Assembly (NCBI GenBank): GCA_016208525.1
Contig: JACQYJ010000030.1
Location: 1 to 10,591 of the forward strand
From: Deltaproteobacteria bacterium
GTDB lineage: Bacteria; Desulfobacterota; JAENJC01
Direction of reading: 5' to 3'
DNA length: 10,591 bases
The translations under genes were made by a program, and so were the position numbers. Shown piece by piece: positions 1-5,985 of this stretch. The notes beneath the pieces are model-generated. The model was not told the DNA's origin. It saw only the letters and a program-made list of their open reading frames with translations, and ran no database searches. Within the stretch, counting starts at the first letter, position 1. Each line of letters starts with the position of its first letter.

Positions 1-100
1 AGAAAACAACTTCAGGGACGTTGTTTCTGTTTAAGTGGTTTCTTAACAACGGAGCCCTGCATTTAATCTGTCTTGTATGACGAGGGTGATTAAAAGGGTG
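1..100. other. Non-coding edge with a small hairpin
   Basis: I see no supported gene here. A short perfect inverted repeat, AAACAAC (4-10) and GTTGTTT (20-26), is separated by 9 bases and could fold into a weak AT-rich hairpin. On the minus strand this stretch lies downstream of the truncated toxin reading frame, so it may be foreign sequence joined at the point where the toxin gene was cut. It does not continue a PIN-domain protein in the frame of the upstream fragment, which stops at 101-103. Confidence 0.3.
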
Positions 101-223
101 TCAGGCGGGGCGGAGGCTACAACTCAGGGCAATATCTTCAATACGGGATAGAACCTTTTTTGAAATACCATGTTCCCCTTTAAAATAGGCGATTACGATA
201 TTTGTATCAAGCGGGAGCGTCAA
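101..223 (-). pseudogene. vapC: Truncated PIN-domain (VapC-type) toxin
   Basis: A 40-codon frame overlaps the 3' end of the antitoxin gene by 17 bases. It starts at TTG (223), about 8 bases after an AGGGG ribosome-binding match inside the antitoxin gene. Its opening residues, LPLDTNIVIAYFKGE, are the classic first strand of a PIN ribonuclease, including the first metal-binding Asp (D6) followed by TN. Homology appears to continue to about residue 34 (KKVLSRIEDIALS), where a full toxin would go on to its Glu-Leu motif. Here the sequence changes to an unrelated Cys/Arg/Pro tail and stops. Full PIN toxins have about 125-140 residues with three or four acidic active-site residues, so this stub should be inactive. 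The gene class follows from the motif and from the partner; the cause of the cut (deletion or insertion) is not visible. Confidence 0.7.
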
Positions 224-458
224 GGTCAATTCCCCTTCCATGATAGTTGTGCCTTTCTTTTTCGATCTCTTCAAAAATGGAATCTATAGAAGGGTCACTG
301 GCCCATGTTCCGCAGAGCTTCTTTGCCAGACTTTTCTTGTCCTCTTTGCTTATTTCCGCTTCAATGCTGACCTTGGCCTTCGTACCTTCAGGAATATGGA
401 CCCAGTCAGGCAGTTTAATAGAGTGCTGTTCTATTGAACTTCTTAACGTAATTGTCAT
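207..458 (-). CDS. Antitoxin of a PIN-type toxin-antitoxin pair
   Basis: This 83-residue protein starts at ATG (456-458), 7 bases after a clean GGAGG (466-470). The N-terminal half is short beta-type sequence with KLPDWVHIPEGTKAKVSIE, like small antitoxins that begin with a DNA-binding strand-swapped fold. The C-terminal half (about 38-75) is a charged helix, including GTWASDPSIDSIFEEIEKER, of the kind that wraps around and inhibits a PIN ribonuclease. The ending, GRGIDLD, matches the usual tail just before an overlapping toxin start. Such proteins normally neutralise the toxin and repress their own promoter; a candidate promoter lies at 490-517. The partner toxin is truncated, so this is probably an orphan antitoxin that is still expressible. 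The exact antitoxin family is not certain; the toxin-antitoxin role is inferred from layout and the PIN fragment. Confidence 0.72.
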   Translation of the reverse strand: MTITLRSSIEQHSIKLPDWVHIPEGTKAKVSIEAEISKEDKKSLAKKLCGTWASDPSIDSIFEEIEKERHNYHGRGIDLDAPA

Positions 459-489
459 AAAATAGCCTCCTCTTTATCTTCTTTAAAAA

Positions 490-517
490 ATCTTACCACA
501 TCCTATTAAACTTTCAA
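490..517 (-). promoter_or_regulatory. Candidate sigma-70 promoter of the antitoxin
   Basis: On the minus strand a -35 box TTGAAA (512-517) lies 16 bases before a -10 box TAAGAT (490-495). Transcription would begin near 483, leaving about 25 bases of leader containing the GGAGG that serves the ATG at 458. The match is 5 of 6 and 4 of 6 to consensus, and the spacing and distance to the gene are good. No operator palindrome is obvious around it. Confidence 0.45.
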
Positions 518-611
518 AGTAGAATCAGGATTATCAGGGTATATCCAGAATTAAAGAACCACACCCTCCTTTATTTTTTAGCCCTCGATAGCTCTTAGGG
601 ACATAAGTCGC

Positions 612-780
612 AATTGGGGTCAGGCTTTGCTAATTTGCTATTGACTCCCAATTATCGTGAGGGAGCTTCAATAGCTGGTCGAGGTGGATAATGCACTGGG
701 TGCGCCTTTGCGAGACCGAGAAGAGGTTGCTGCGAGGGAAGCGAACTGTATATCAAATTTGCAAAGACTGATCATGACCC
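612..780. mobile_element. REP/RAYT-type inverted repeat pair
   Basis: The left arm begins GGGGTCAG (616-623), followed by TTGCTAATTTG. It closes into its own hairpin: AATTGGGGTCA (612-622) pairs with TGACTCCCAATT (642-653), with one unpaired base. An inverted relative lies at 751-780, where the complementary motif TATCAAATTTGCAAAG is followed by GATCATGACCC. GGGGTCAG-type palindromes of this sort are characteristic of REP sequences mobilised by single-domain HUH (Y1-type, RAYT) transposases. The 100 bases between the arms do not encode a readable transposase. This is therefore a small non-autonomous or decayed element. Assignment to the RAYT class rests on motif recognition only. Confidence 0.5.
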
Positions 781-929
781 TGCACACTTTCCTGCACACG
801 AATTTTATCCTTTCATTTGCTACACACGTATTTTTTGCCAAGGCGCCCTTTCTGCATCTGTCATATTCTTTCTGAGTTATCTGGCTATTCCTTTACTCGC
901 TATCTTGTGGATCGAACGCCCTTTTCTCC

Positions 930-959
930 TTGACATTACAGGGAAATATACAGTATTTT
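930..959 (+). promoter_or_regulatory. Candidate promoter of pycA, near-leaderless
   Basis: A perfect -35 box TTGACA (930-935) is followed after 18 bases by TATTTT (954-959), a 4-of-6 match to the -10 consensus. An alternative -10 is AGTATT at 952-957, with a 16-base gap. Initiation would fall near 964-967, only a few bases before the pycA ATG at 969. This TTGACA is also the TTG at which the open frame formally begins, which argues that TTG is promoter sequence rather than a start codon. Confidence 0.45.
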
Positions 960-968
960 AACCTTCCG

Positions 969-2387
969 ATGTTTAAGAAGCTGCTTGTAGCAAACAGGGG
1001 TGAGATAGCCACCCGCATAATAAGGGCTTGCAATGAGTTGGGAATCCCCACGGTCGGGATATACTCCGAGGCCGACAGGGAGGCCATGCATGTAAAGAAG
1101 GCCAACGAGGCTTATATGGTCGGCCCCGGGCCTGTGGAGGGGTATCTAAATATCCACCGCATAGTAGATCTTGCACGCAAGGTAGGGGCGGACGCCATAC
1201 ACCCTGGGTACGGCTTTCTTGCGGAAAATGCGAGACTCCCGGAACTCTGTGAAAAGAGCGGCATAACCTTCATAGGCCCGGACTCCAATGCAATCTCCCT
1301 GATGGGGGACAAGATAGCAGGCAAGGCCAGCGTAAAGAAGGCCGGGGTCCCGGTGCTTCCTGGGAGCGACGGGAGCGTAAACAGCGATGAAGAGGCCGTC
1401 TCCATATCCCGCGAGATAGGGTATCCTGTCATGGTCAAGGCAACTGGGGGAGGGGGCGGAAGAGGCCTTCGGATAGCAAGGGACGAGAGAGACCTCCTGA
1501 GCGCCTTGTCAACTGCAAAAAGCGAGGCCAAGGGGGCATTTGGCTCTACAGAGGTCTTTATAGAAAAATATGTTGAAAGACCTCATCACATTGAGTTCCA
1601 GATACTTGCCGACAAGTTCGGCAACACCATACACCTCGGAGAAAGGGACTGCTCAATCCAGAGGAGGCACCAGAAGCTGATAGAGATAGCGCCATCCCTG
1701 ATACTGGACGAAAAGCTCAGGGAAAAGATGGGCGCAGCAGCGGTGAGGGCAGCAAAGTCGGTGAATTATACAAATGCAGGGACTGCAGAGTTCCTTGTGG
1801 ACAGGGAGAGGAACTTCTATTTCATAGAAATGAACACCAGGATACAGGTGGAACATACAGTAACAGAGGCTGTCACAGGGATAGATATTGTAAAGAAGCA
1901 GATAGAGATAGCCGCCGGGAAACCTCTCGGGATACAGCAGAAGGATGTCTCTATAAGGGGCTTTGCTATGGAGTGCAGGATAAATGCCGAGGACCCGAAA
2001 AGGAACTTTCTTCCCAACTCCGGCAGGATCACAGCCTACTACTCCCCTGGCGGAATCGGCGTAAGGGTGGACGGGGCTGTTTACAAGGACTATGTAATAC
2101 CAGGTTTCTATGACTCAATGCTGGCCAAGCTGACTGTCACAGGTATGACCTGGGATGAGACGGTTGCAAGGATGCGCCGCTGCCTTAGCGAGTATGTGAT
2201 ACGGGGGATACGGACCACTATCCCCTTCCTGCACAAGATCATGGAGAATGAAAGCTTTGCGAAAGGGGAGTTCGACACATGGTTTATTGATGAAAACCCC
2301 CAGCTTCTTGAGTATGACGACTACAGGGAACCTCTTGATACGGTTCTTGCAATATCAACAGCAATCGCAGCTCATGAAGGATTTTAA
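969..2387 (+). CDS. pycA: Pyruvate carboxylase subunit A (biotin carboxylase)
   Basis: The protein has 472 residues and carboxylates biotin with ATP and bicarbonate in the cytoplasm, passing the carboxyl to PycB. It has the full biotin carboxylase layout: an N-terminal Rossmann-like domain opening with FKKLLVANRGEIA; an ATP-grasp domain with Lys157 and the glycine-rich loop GGGGGRG (160-166); HLGERDCSIQRRHQKLIE (222-239) and EMNTRIQVEH (287-296), with catalytic Arg291; and the C-terminal biotin carboxylase domain. Length is normal. The frame is open back to TTG at 930, but family alignment favours the ATG at 969, although no Shine-Dalgarno precedes it; the promoter at 930-959 suggests a near-leaderless mRNA. 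AccC of acetyl-CoA carboxylase is closely similar, so the sequence alone cannot exclude that role. The neighbouring pycB makes the pyruvate carboxylase assignment much more likely. Confidence 0.9.
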   Translation: MFKKLLVANRGEIATRIIRACNELGIPTVGIYSEADREAMHVKKANEAYMVGPGPVEGYLNIHRIVDLARKVGADAIHPGYGFLAENARLPELCEKSGITFIGPDSNAISLMGDKIAGKASVKKAGVPVLPGSDGSVNSDEEAVSISREIGYPVMVKATGGGGGRGLRIARDERDLLSALSTAKSEAKGAFGSTEVFIEKYVERPHHIEFQILADKFGNTIHLGERDCSIQRRHQKLIEIAPSLILDEKLREKMGAAAVRAAKSVNYTNAGTAEFLVDRERNFYFIEMNTRIQVEHTVTEAVTGIDIVKKQIEIAAGKPLGIQQKDVSIRGFAMECRINAEDPKRNFLPNSGRITAYYSPGGIGVRVDGAVYKDYVIPGFYDSMLAKLTVTGMTWDETVARMRRCLSEYVIRGIRTTIPFLHKIMENESFAKGEFDTWFIDENPQLLEYDDYREPLDTVLAISTAIAAHEGF

Positions 2388-2391
2388 AACA

Positions 2392-2468
2392 GGGATGAAG
2401 GATGAGGGATAAGGGATGAATAAAAGGCTAAAGGTTCAATTCATCCGTCAACCTTCATCCCTCAGCCT
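2392..2468. repeat. Heptamer array folding into a hairpin
   Basis: The pycA-pycB spacer is built of eleven consecutive 7-base units. The first four are GGGATGA variants (2392-2419); three divergent units follow; the last four are TCATCCC variants (2441-2468), the complement of the first set. The array can fold: GGGATGAAGG (2392-2401) pairs with CCTTCATCCC (2452-2461), and GGATGAAT (2414-2421) pairs with ATTCATCC (2439-2446). No protein is encoded. The hairpin would lie in the pycA-pycB transcript and could affect the pycA:pycB ratio or mRNA stability, which is inference. Confidence 0.8.
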
Positions 2469-2485
2469 TGATAAATGAGGTTATG

Positions 2486-4339
2486 ATGCCAAAGAAGACC
2501 AACAAAAAAAAGGTGATGATAACAGATACCTCCCTTCGGGACGCCCATCAGTCCCTCCTTGCCACAAGGATGAGGACAGAGGACATGCTTCCTGTAGCTG
2601 AGAGGCTTGATCGGATAGGATACTGGTCTCTTGAGGTGTGGGGCGGCGCCACATTCGATACATGTCTAAGGTTCCTGAAGGAAGACCCCTGGGAGAGGCT
2701 CAGGAGCCTCAAAAAGGTCATAAAAAAAACCAGACTTCAGATGCTTCTGAGAGGGCAGAACCTCCTTGGATACCGCCACTATTCGGATGATGTATTAAAA
2801 AAATTCATAGAAAAGTCCGTTGATAACGGGATGGACGTATTCAGGATATTTGATGCGCTCAACGACATCCGCAACATGGAGATGGCGATAAAGACCGTTA
2901 AGAAGCATGGCGCTGTTGCAGAAGGGACTGTCTGCTTCACAACCTCACCTGTCCACAGCAATGAGGTATTTGTTGAAATGGCCGCTAAGCTGGCAGACCT
3001 TGGATGCGACACTATCTGCATAAAGGATATGGCAGGGCTTCTGACCCCAATGGATGCCTTTGACCTGGTCACCGGTATGAAGGAGAGGGTGAAGCTGCCG
3101 ATTCACCTGCATACCCATGAGACCAGCGGAATGGGCTCCATGACATACCTTAAGGCGATTGAGGCGGGTTGCGACATCATAGATACAGCAATCTCTCCGC
3201 TTGGTTCAGGCACGTCCCAGCCGCCGACAGAGCCGATGGTTGCTGCGCTGGCAGGGGGTATGTTCGATACAGGGCTCGACCTTAAGGCCCTTTCAGAGAT
3301 AGCGGAATATTTCAGGCAGGTAAAGAAGAAATATAAAAAATTTGAGAGCGAGTATACAGGGATAAACACCGATGTCCTCATCTCCCAGATACCCGGGGGG
3401 ATGATATCGAACCTCGCATCTCAACTTAAGGAACAGGGTGCATTAGACAGGATGAAGGATGTCCTCGATGAGGTGCCGAGGGTAAGGAAGGACTTTGGAT
3501 ACCCTCCCCTTGTTACACCAACATCCCAGATTGTAGGCACCCAGGCCACCTTGAACATCCTTACAGGCGAGAGATACAAGGTGATAACCAGTGAGACCAG
3601 GAACTACCTCAAGGGTCTTTATGGTAAACCTGCCGCCCCTATTGATGAGGTTGTAAGGAAGAAGGCAATAGGGGAAGAGGAGTTCATCACATGCAGACCG
3701 GCAGACCTCCTGGAACCTGAACTCGAAAAGCTGACGCGGGAATTGGGCGGAAAAGGGAAGGGGATTGAAGACGTCCTTTCGTACGCCCTTTTTCCGAGCA
3801 TTTCCCTTGAGTTTTTTGAAGAGAGGGAGTCGGGCAAACTCAAGCCGGAGCCGCTTGGAGTTGAGGTTGAAGAGAAGGCGGAAGGCCCAAGGCAGGCCCA
3901 GCGCCTGGCGCCCAGTGAATTCAAGATAACGGTCCACGGCGAGACCTACCATATAAAGGTGGCAGGTACTGGACACAAGTCCGAAGGGATCAGGCCCTTC
4001 TTTTTAAAAGTGGATGGCAAGCTGGAAGAGGTCATGATAGAATCCCTTGTGGAGGTCGTGCCAAGCCATGCAGGGGCAATAGAGGCAAAGACCAGCGTCC
4101 ATTCGTCAAGGCCCAAGGCAAGGAAGAAGGGTGATGTGACAACGGCTATGCCTGGAAGGGTGGTCAAGGTCAAGGTTTCAGAGAGTGACAGGGTAAGCGC
4201 AGGAGACACTGTGCTTATTGTTGAGGCTATGAAGATGGAAAACGAGGTGCATACCCCTATTGACGGTTTAGTTAAGAACATATACGTCAAAGAGGGCGAC
4301 AGCGTTAACCCTGACGAGACGCTTATTGAAATCGAGTGA
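2486..4339 (+). CDS. pycB: Pyruvate carboxylase subunit B (carboxyltransferase and biotin carrier)
   Basis: This 617-residue cytoplasmic subunit transfers CO2 from carboxybiotin to pyruvate, giving oxaloacetate. The N-terminal DRE-TIM-type barrel (about 10-300) has TSLRDAHQS with the metal-binding Asp19, CIKDMAG with Lys180 (the lysine carbamylated in this family), and HLHTH (207-211) with the metal ligands His209 and His211. A PycB/OadA conserved domain follows (about 300-470), then a charged linker, and finally a biotinyl domain (about 550-617) with EAMKMEN and the acceptor Lys583. The frame is open from TTG 2468, but GAGG (2477-2480) sits 5 bases before the ATG at 2486; ATG 2483 is the close alternative. 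Oxaloacetate decarboxylase alpha and methylmalonyl-CoA transcarboxylase 5S share the fold, but no sodium-pump subunit genes are present and pycA lies directly upstream, which favours pyruvate carboxylase. Confidence 0.9.
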   Translation: MPKKTNKKKVMITDTSLRDAHQSLLATRMRTEDMLPVAERLDRIGYWSLEVWGGATFDTCLRFLKEDPWERLRSLKKVIKKTRLQMLLRGQNLLGYRHYSDDVLKKFIEKSVDNGMDVFRIFDALNDIRNMEMAIKTVKKHGAVAEGTVCFTTSPVHSNEVFVEMAAKLADLGCDTICIKDMAGLLTPMDAFDLVTGMKERVKLPIHLHTHETSGMGSMTYLKAIEAGCDIIDTAISPLGSGTSQPPTEPMVAALAGGMFDTGLDLKALSEIAEYFRQVKKKYKKFESEYTGINTDVLISQIPGGMISNLASQLKEQGALDRMKDVLDEVPRVRKDFGYPPLVTPTSQIVGTQATLNILTGERYKVITSETRNYLKGLYGKPAAPIDEVVRKKAIGEEEFITCRPADLLEPELEKLTRELGGKGKGIEDVLSYALFPSISLEFFEERESGKLKPEPLGVEVEEKAEGPRQAQRLAPSEFKITVHGETYHIKVAGTGHKSEGIRPFFLKVDGKLEEVMIESLVEVVPSHAGAIEAKTSVHSSRPKARKKGDVTTAMPGRVVKVKVSESDRVSAGDTVLIVEAMKMENEVHTPIDGLVKNIYVKEGDSVNPDETLIEIE

Positions 4340-4340
4340 T

Positions 4341-4368
4341 CAGTGGCCAGTGGCCGTTGGTCAGCAGA
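4341..4368. repeat. Short heptamer repeat after pycB
   Basis: Two identical 7-base units CAGTGGC (4341-4347 and 4348-4354) are followed in register by CGTTGGT and CAGCAGA. The run fills the 41-base gap between the pycB stop and the amrB ribosome-binding site. It resembles the longer heptamer arrays at 2392-2468 and 5908-5977 in unit length and position, but is too short to fold into a comparable hairpin. Confidence 0.5.
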
Positions 4369-4380
4369 TGGAGGTGACCT

Positions 4381-5181
4381 ATGGTCAGAAACCCCGCAGT
4401 TGCCGGTCAGTTCTATCCGGCAAATCCATCCATACTTGAAAAAGAGGTCAGTTCTTACACACAAGAGGTCAAGAGGGAGGATGCCCTTGGCGTCCTCTCT
4501 CCGCACGCAGGATACATATACTCTGGAAAGGTTGCCGGGAGCGTATATTCCAGGATTAACATACCAAAGGATGTAATCATTATAGGACCCAACCACACCG
4601 GCCTTGGTGAGCCAGAGGCGGTTATGTGTTCCGGCACATGGCAGATGCCGAACGGGAATATAGAGATTAATTCCGATCTTGCCGCGTCAATAGTAGAGCA
4701 TTCTAAATACCTTAAAGATGACCATCTTGCTCACTTTAACGAACACTCCCTTGAGGTTCAGATACCTTTTCTCCAGCACTTCAGGAAGGACTTAAGAATC
4801 GTTCCGCTAACAATGATGAGCATGGATTACAATGTCTGCCTCGATATCGGTCATGCCGTTGCCAGGGCAGTGAAGGGATTTAAAGAGCCAGTCCTGATAG
4901 TTGCATCATCTGATATGACCCACTATGAATCGGATAAATCAGCAAGGGAAAAGGATAAAAAGGCGATTGCCAGGGCGCTGGCCTTAGACCCGGAGGGACT
5001 GCTGAAGACTGTGAGAGACCACAGGATAACGATGTGCGGCGTGATCCCTGCAACCATCATGCTCATAGCCTGCAAGGAACTTGGGGCTAAGAAAGCCGAA
5101 CTTGTTGATTATGCGACATCCGCTGAAACGAGCGGGGATTACGAGCATGTTGTGGGATATGCAGGGATGATTGTGAAATAA
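4381..5181 (+). CDS. amrB: AmmeMemoRadiSam system protein B (Memo family)
   Basis: The 266-residue cytoplasmic protein belongs to the Memo family, which shares a fold with class III extradiol dioxygenases. Family members usually sit with AmrA and a radical-SAM protein, and the bacterial function is not established. Visible signatures are NPAVAGQFYP near the N-terminus, LSPHAGYIYSG (His42), IGPNHTG (His72), HFNEHSLEVQIPFLQ (119-132), SSDMTHYE (Asp178, His181) and MCGVIPA (Cys219). His42, His72 and Cys219 line up by motif with the metal-binding His-His-Cys of human MEMO1. The start is clear: GGAGGTGA (4370-4377) lies 3 bases before the ATG. Neither amrA nor the radical-SAM partner is in this window. 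The position between pycB and hisB gives little functional information and may simply reflect co-transcription. Confidence 0.88.
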   Translation: MVRNPAVAGQFYPANPSILEKEVSSYTQEVKREDALGVLSPHAGYIYSGKVAGSVYSRINIPKDVIIIGPNHTGLGEPEAVMCSGTWQMPNGNIEINSDLAASIVEHSKYLKDDHLAHFNEHSLEVQIPFLQHFRKDLRIVPLTMMSMDYNVCLDIGHAVARAVKGFKEPVLIVASSDMTHYESDKSAREKDKKAIARALALDPEGLLKTVRDHRITMCGVIPATIMLIACKELGAKKAELVDYATSAETSGDYEHVVGYAGMIVK

Positions 5182-5194
5182 ACACTTTAATATC

Positions 5195-5300
5195 TCCCCT
5201 CCTCTGGCGGGAGGGGATTGAGGGGAGGGGGAAGTCTGGAAATTTCACCCTCACCCTGACCCTCTACCCATCCGGGCATAAATCCCGTCAAGGGAGAGGG
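5195..5300. repeat. GC-rich double hairpin repeat before hisB
   Basis: The 138-base amrB-hisB gap holds two inverted repeats. The first is TCCCCTCC (5195-5202) with GGAGGGGA (5210-5217), a perfect 8-bp stem over a 7-base loop; CTCCCCT (5194-5200) can instead pair with AGGGGAG (5221-5227). The second pairs CCCTCTACCC (5260-5269) with GGGAGAGGG (5292-5300), enclosing an inner CGGG/CCCG hairpin. CCCTCACCCTGACCCTCT-type repeats with a GGGAGAGGG end occur between genes in many bacteria. No T-run follows either stem, so a simple terminator is not supported. Confidence 0.65.
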
Positions 5301-5319
5301 GGAAAAACTCGGAGGTTCT

Positions 5320-5904
5320 ATGAGAAAGGCAAAGATTGAGAGGAAGACCCTGGAGACAGGTGTTGAGCTTGAACTTGTAGTTGACGGTTCAGGGGAGCAT
5401 GACATATCTTCGGGGATACCGTTCTTTGACCACATGCTCACCCATATTGCAAGACACGGCTTCTTTGACCTCAAGGTTTCCGCCACAGGCGACACGGAGG
5501 TAGACTTCCACCACAGTGTGGAGGATATAGGGATCTGCCTTGGCCAGGCATTTAAGATTGCCCTGGATGGGTATAAAGGGATTGTCAGATACGGGAACGC
5601 CCTTGTACCGATGGATGAGGCCCTGGTATCAGTTGCAATTGACATGGGAGGGAGATCGCATCTTGTGTTCAATGCTGAGATGAAGAGGGAAAAGGTCGGG
5701 GAGTTTGATACTGAACTGGTGGAGGAGTTCCTGAAGGCCTTCTCCAACCATCTTGGATGCAACCTCCACGTCAATGTCATGTACGGCAGCAATACCCACC
5801 ATATCATAGAGGCCATTTTCAAGGCCCTTGCCAGGGCATTAGATGCCGCAACAACCATTGATAAGAGGGTAAAAGGGGTACTTTCAACGAAAGGACAACT
5901 TTGA
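5320..5904 (+). CDS. hisB: Imidazoleglycerol-phosphate dehydratase
   Basis: HisB dehydrates imidazole glycerol phosphate to imidazole acetol phosphate in histidine synthesis, as a cytoplasmic manganese-dependent oligomer. The 194-residue protein is the monofunctional form, without the phosphatase domain found in enterobacterial HisB. Signatures are GIPFFDHMLTHIARHG (32-47), DFHHSVEDIG (62-71) and GSNTHHIIEAIFKA (156-169); their histidines and acidic residues are the family's metal ligands. The start is supported by GGAGG at 5311-5315, 4 bases before the ATG. It lies upstream of a broken hisH and an intact hisA, the usual hisB-hisH-hisA order. Nothing in the protein looks damaged. Confidence 0.96.
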   Translation: MRKAKIERKTLETGVELELVVDGSGEHDISSGIPFFDHMLTHIARHGFFDLKVSATGDTEVDFHHSVEDIGICLGQAFKIALDGYKGIVRYGNALVPMDEALVSVAIDMGGRSHLVFNAEMKREKVGEFDTELVEEFLKAFSNHLGCNLHVNVMYGSNTHHIIEAIFKALARALDAATTIDKRVKGVLSTKGQL

Positions 5905-5907
5905 TTC

Positions 5908-5977
5908 GTAAGCCGTAAGTTGTAAGCAGTGAGCTGTCAGAGCTTGCTGTCCACGGTTCACGGTTCACAGCTCACGG
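5908..5977. repeat. Heptamer array folding into a hairpin
   Basis: Ten consecutive 7-base units fill the spacer between hisB and hisH. The first four are GTAAGCC/GTGAGCT-like (5908-5935), two are divergent, and the last four are TTCACGG/CTCACGG-like (5950-5977), the complementary form. GTGAGCTGT (5929-5937) pairs perfectly with ACAGCTCAC (5967-5975), a 9-bp stem. The array ends 8 bases before the hisH ATG and leaves no clear ribosome-binding site there. Unit length, register and the mid-array switch match the array at 2392-2468, although the unit sequence is different. Confidence 0.8.
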
Positions 5978-5985
5978 ATTTTAAA

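Larger units (their letters stand above)
459..968. other. Gene-free region between antitoxin and pycA
   Basis: About 500 bases hold no convincing gene on either strand. The region contains the antitoxin promoter (490-517), a REP/RAYT-type inverted pair (612-780) and the pycA promoter (930-959). At 779-787 and 791-799 the 9-mer CCTGCACAC is repeated, with a weaker CTACACAC at 820-827. These could be terminal repeats of a lost insertion element, but no transposase is seen. A 63-codon frame from a GTG at 684 has no ribosome-binding site or recognisable domain and runs through the repeat, so it is not called. Confidence 0.55.

Noticed and set aside
684..875. 63-codon frame on the plus strand beginning at GTG
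   Set aside because: It has no ribosome-binding site and no recognisable domain, and it runs through the REP-type inverted repeat and the short direct repeats.
930..968. TTG at 930 as start of pycA
   Set aside because: The additional 13 residues do not resemble biotin carboxylases, and the TTG is part of a perfect TTGACA promoter box.
2392..2468. CRISPR-like array
   Set aside because: Units are 7 bases, contiguous and without spacers, and the second half is the complement of the first.
3443..4596. Long minus-strand frames opposite pycB and amrB
   Set aside because: They are shadows of the purine-rich coding strand and lack family motifs and ribosome-binding sites.
5195..5217. Rho-independent terminator after amrB
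   Set aside because: The stem is good but no T-run follows, and hisB lies close downstream on the same strand.
5929..5985. Upstream extension of the hisH frame
   Set aside because: It is encoded by the heptamer array; the family N-terminus MIAIIDYG begins at 5986.
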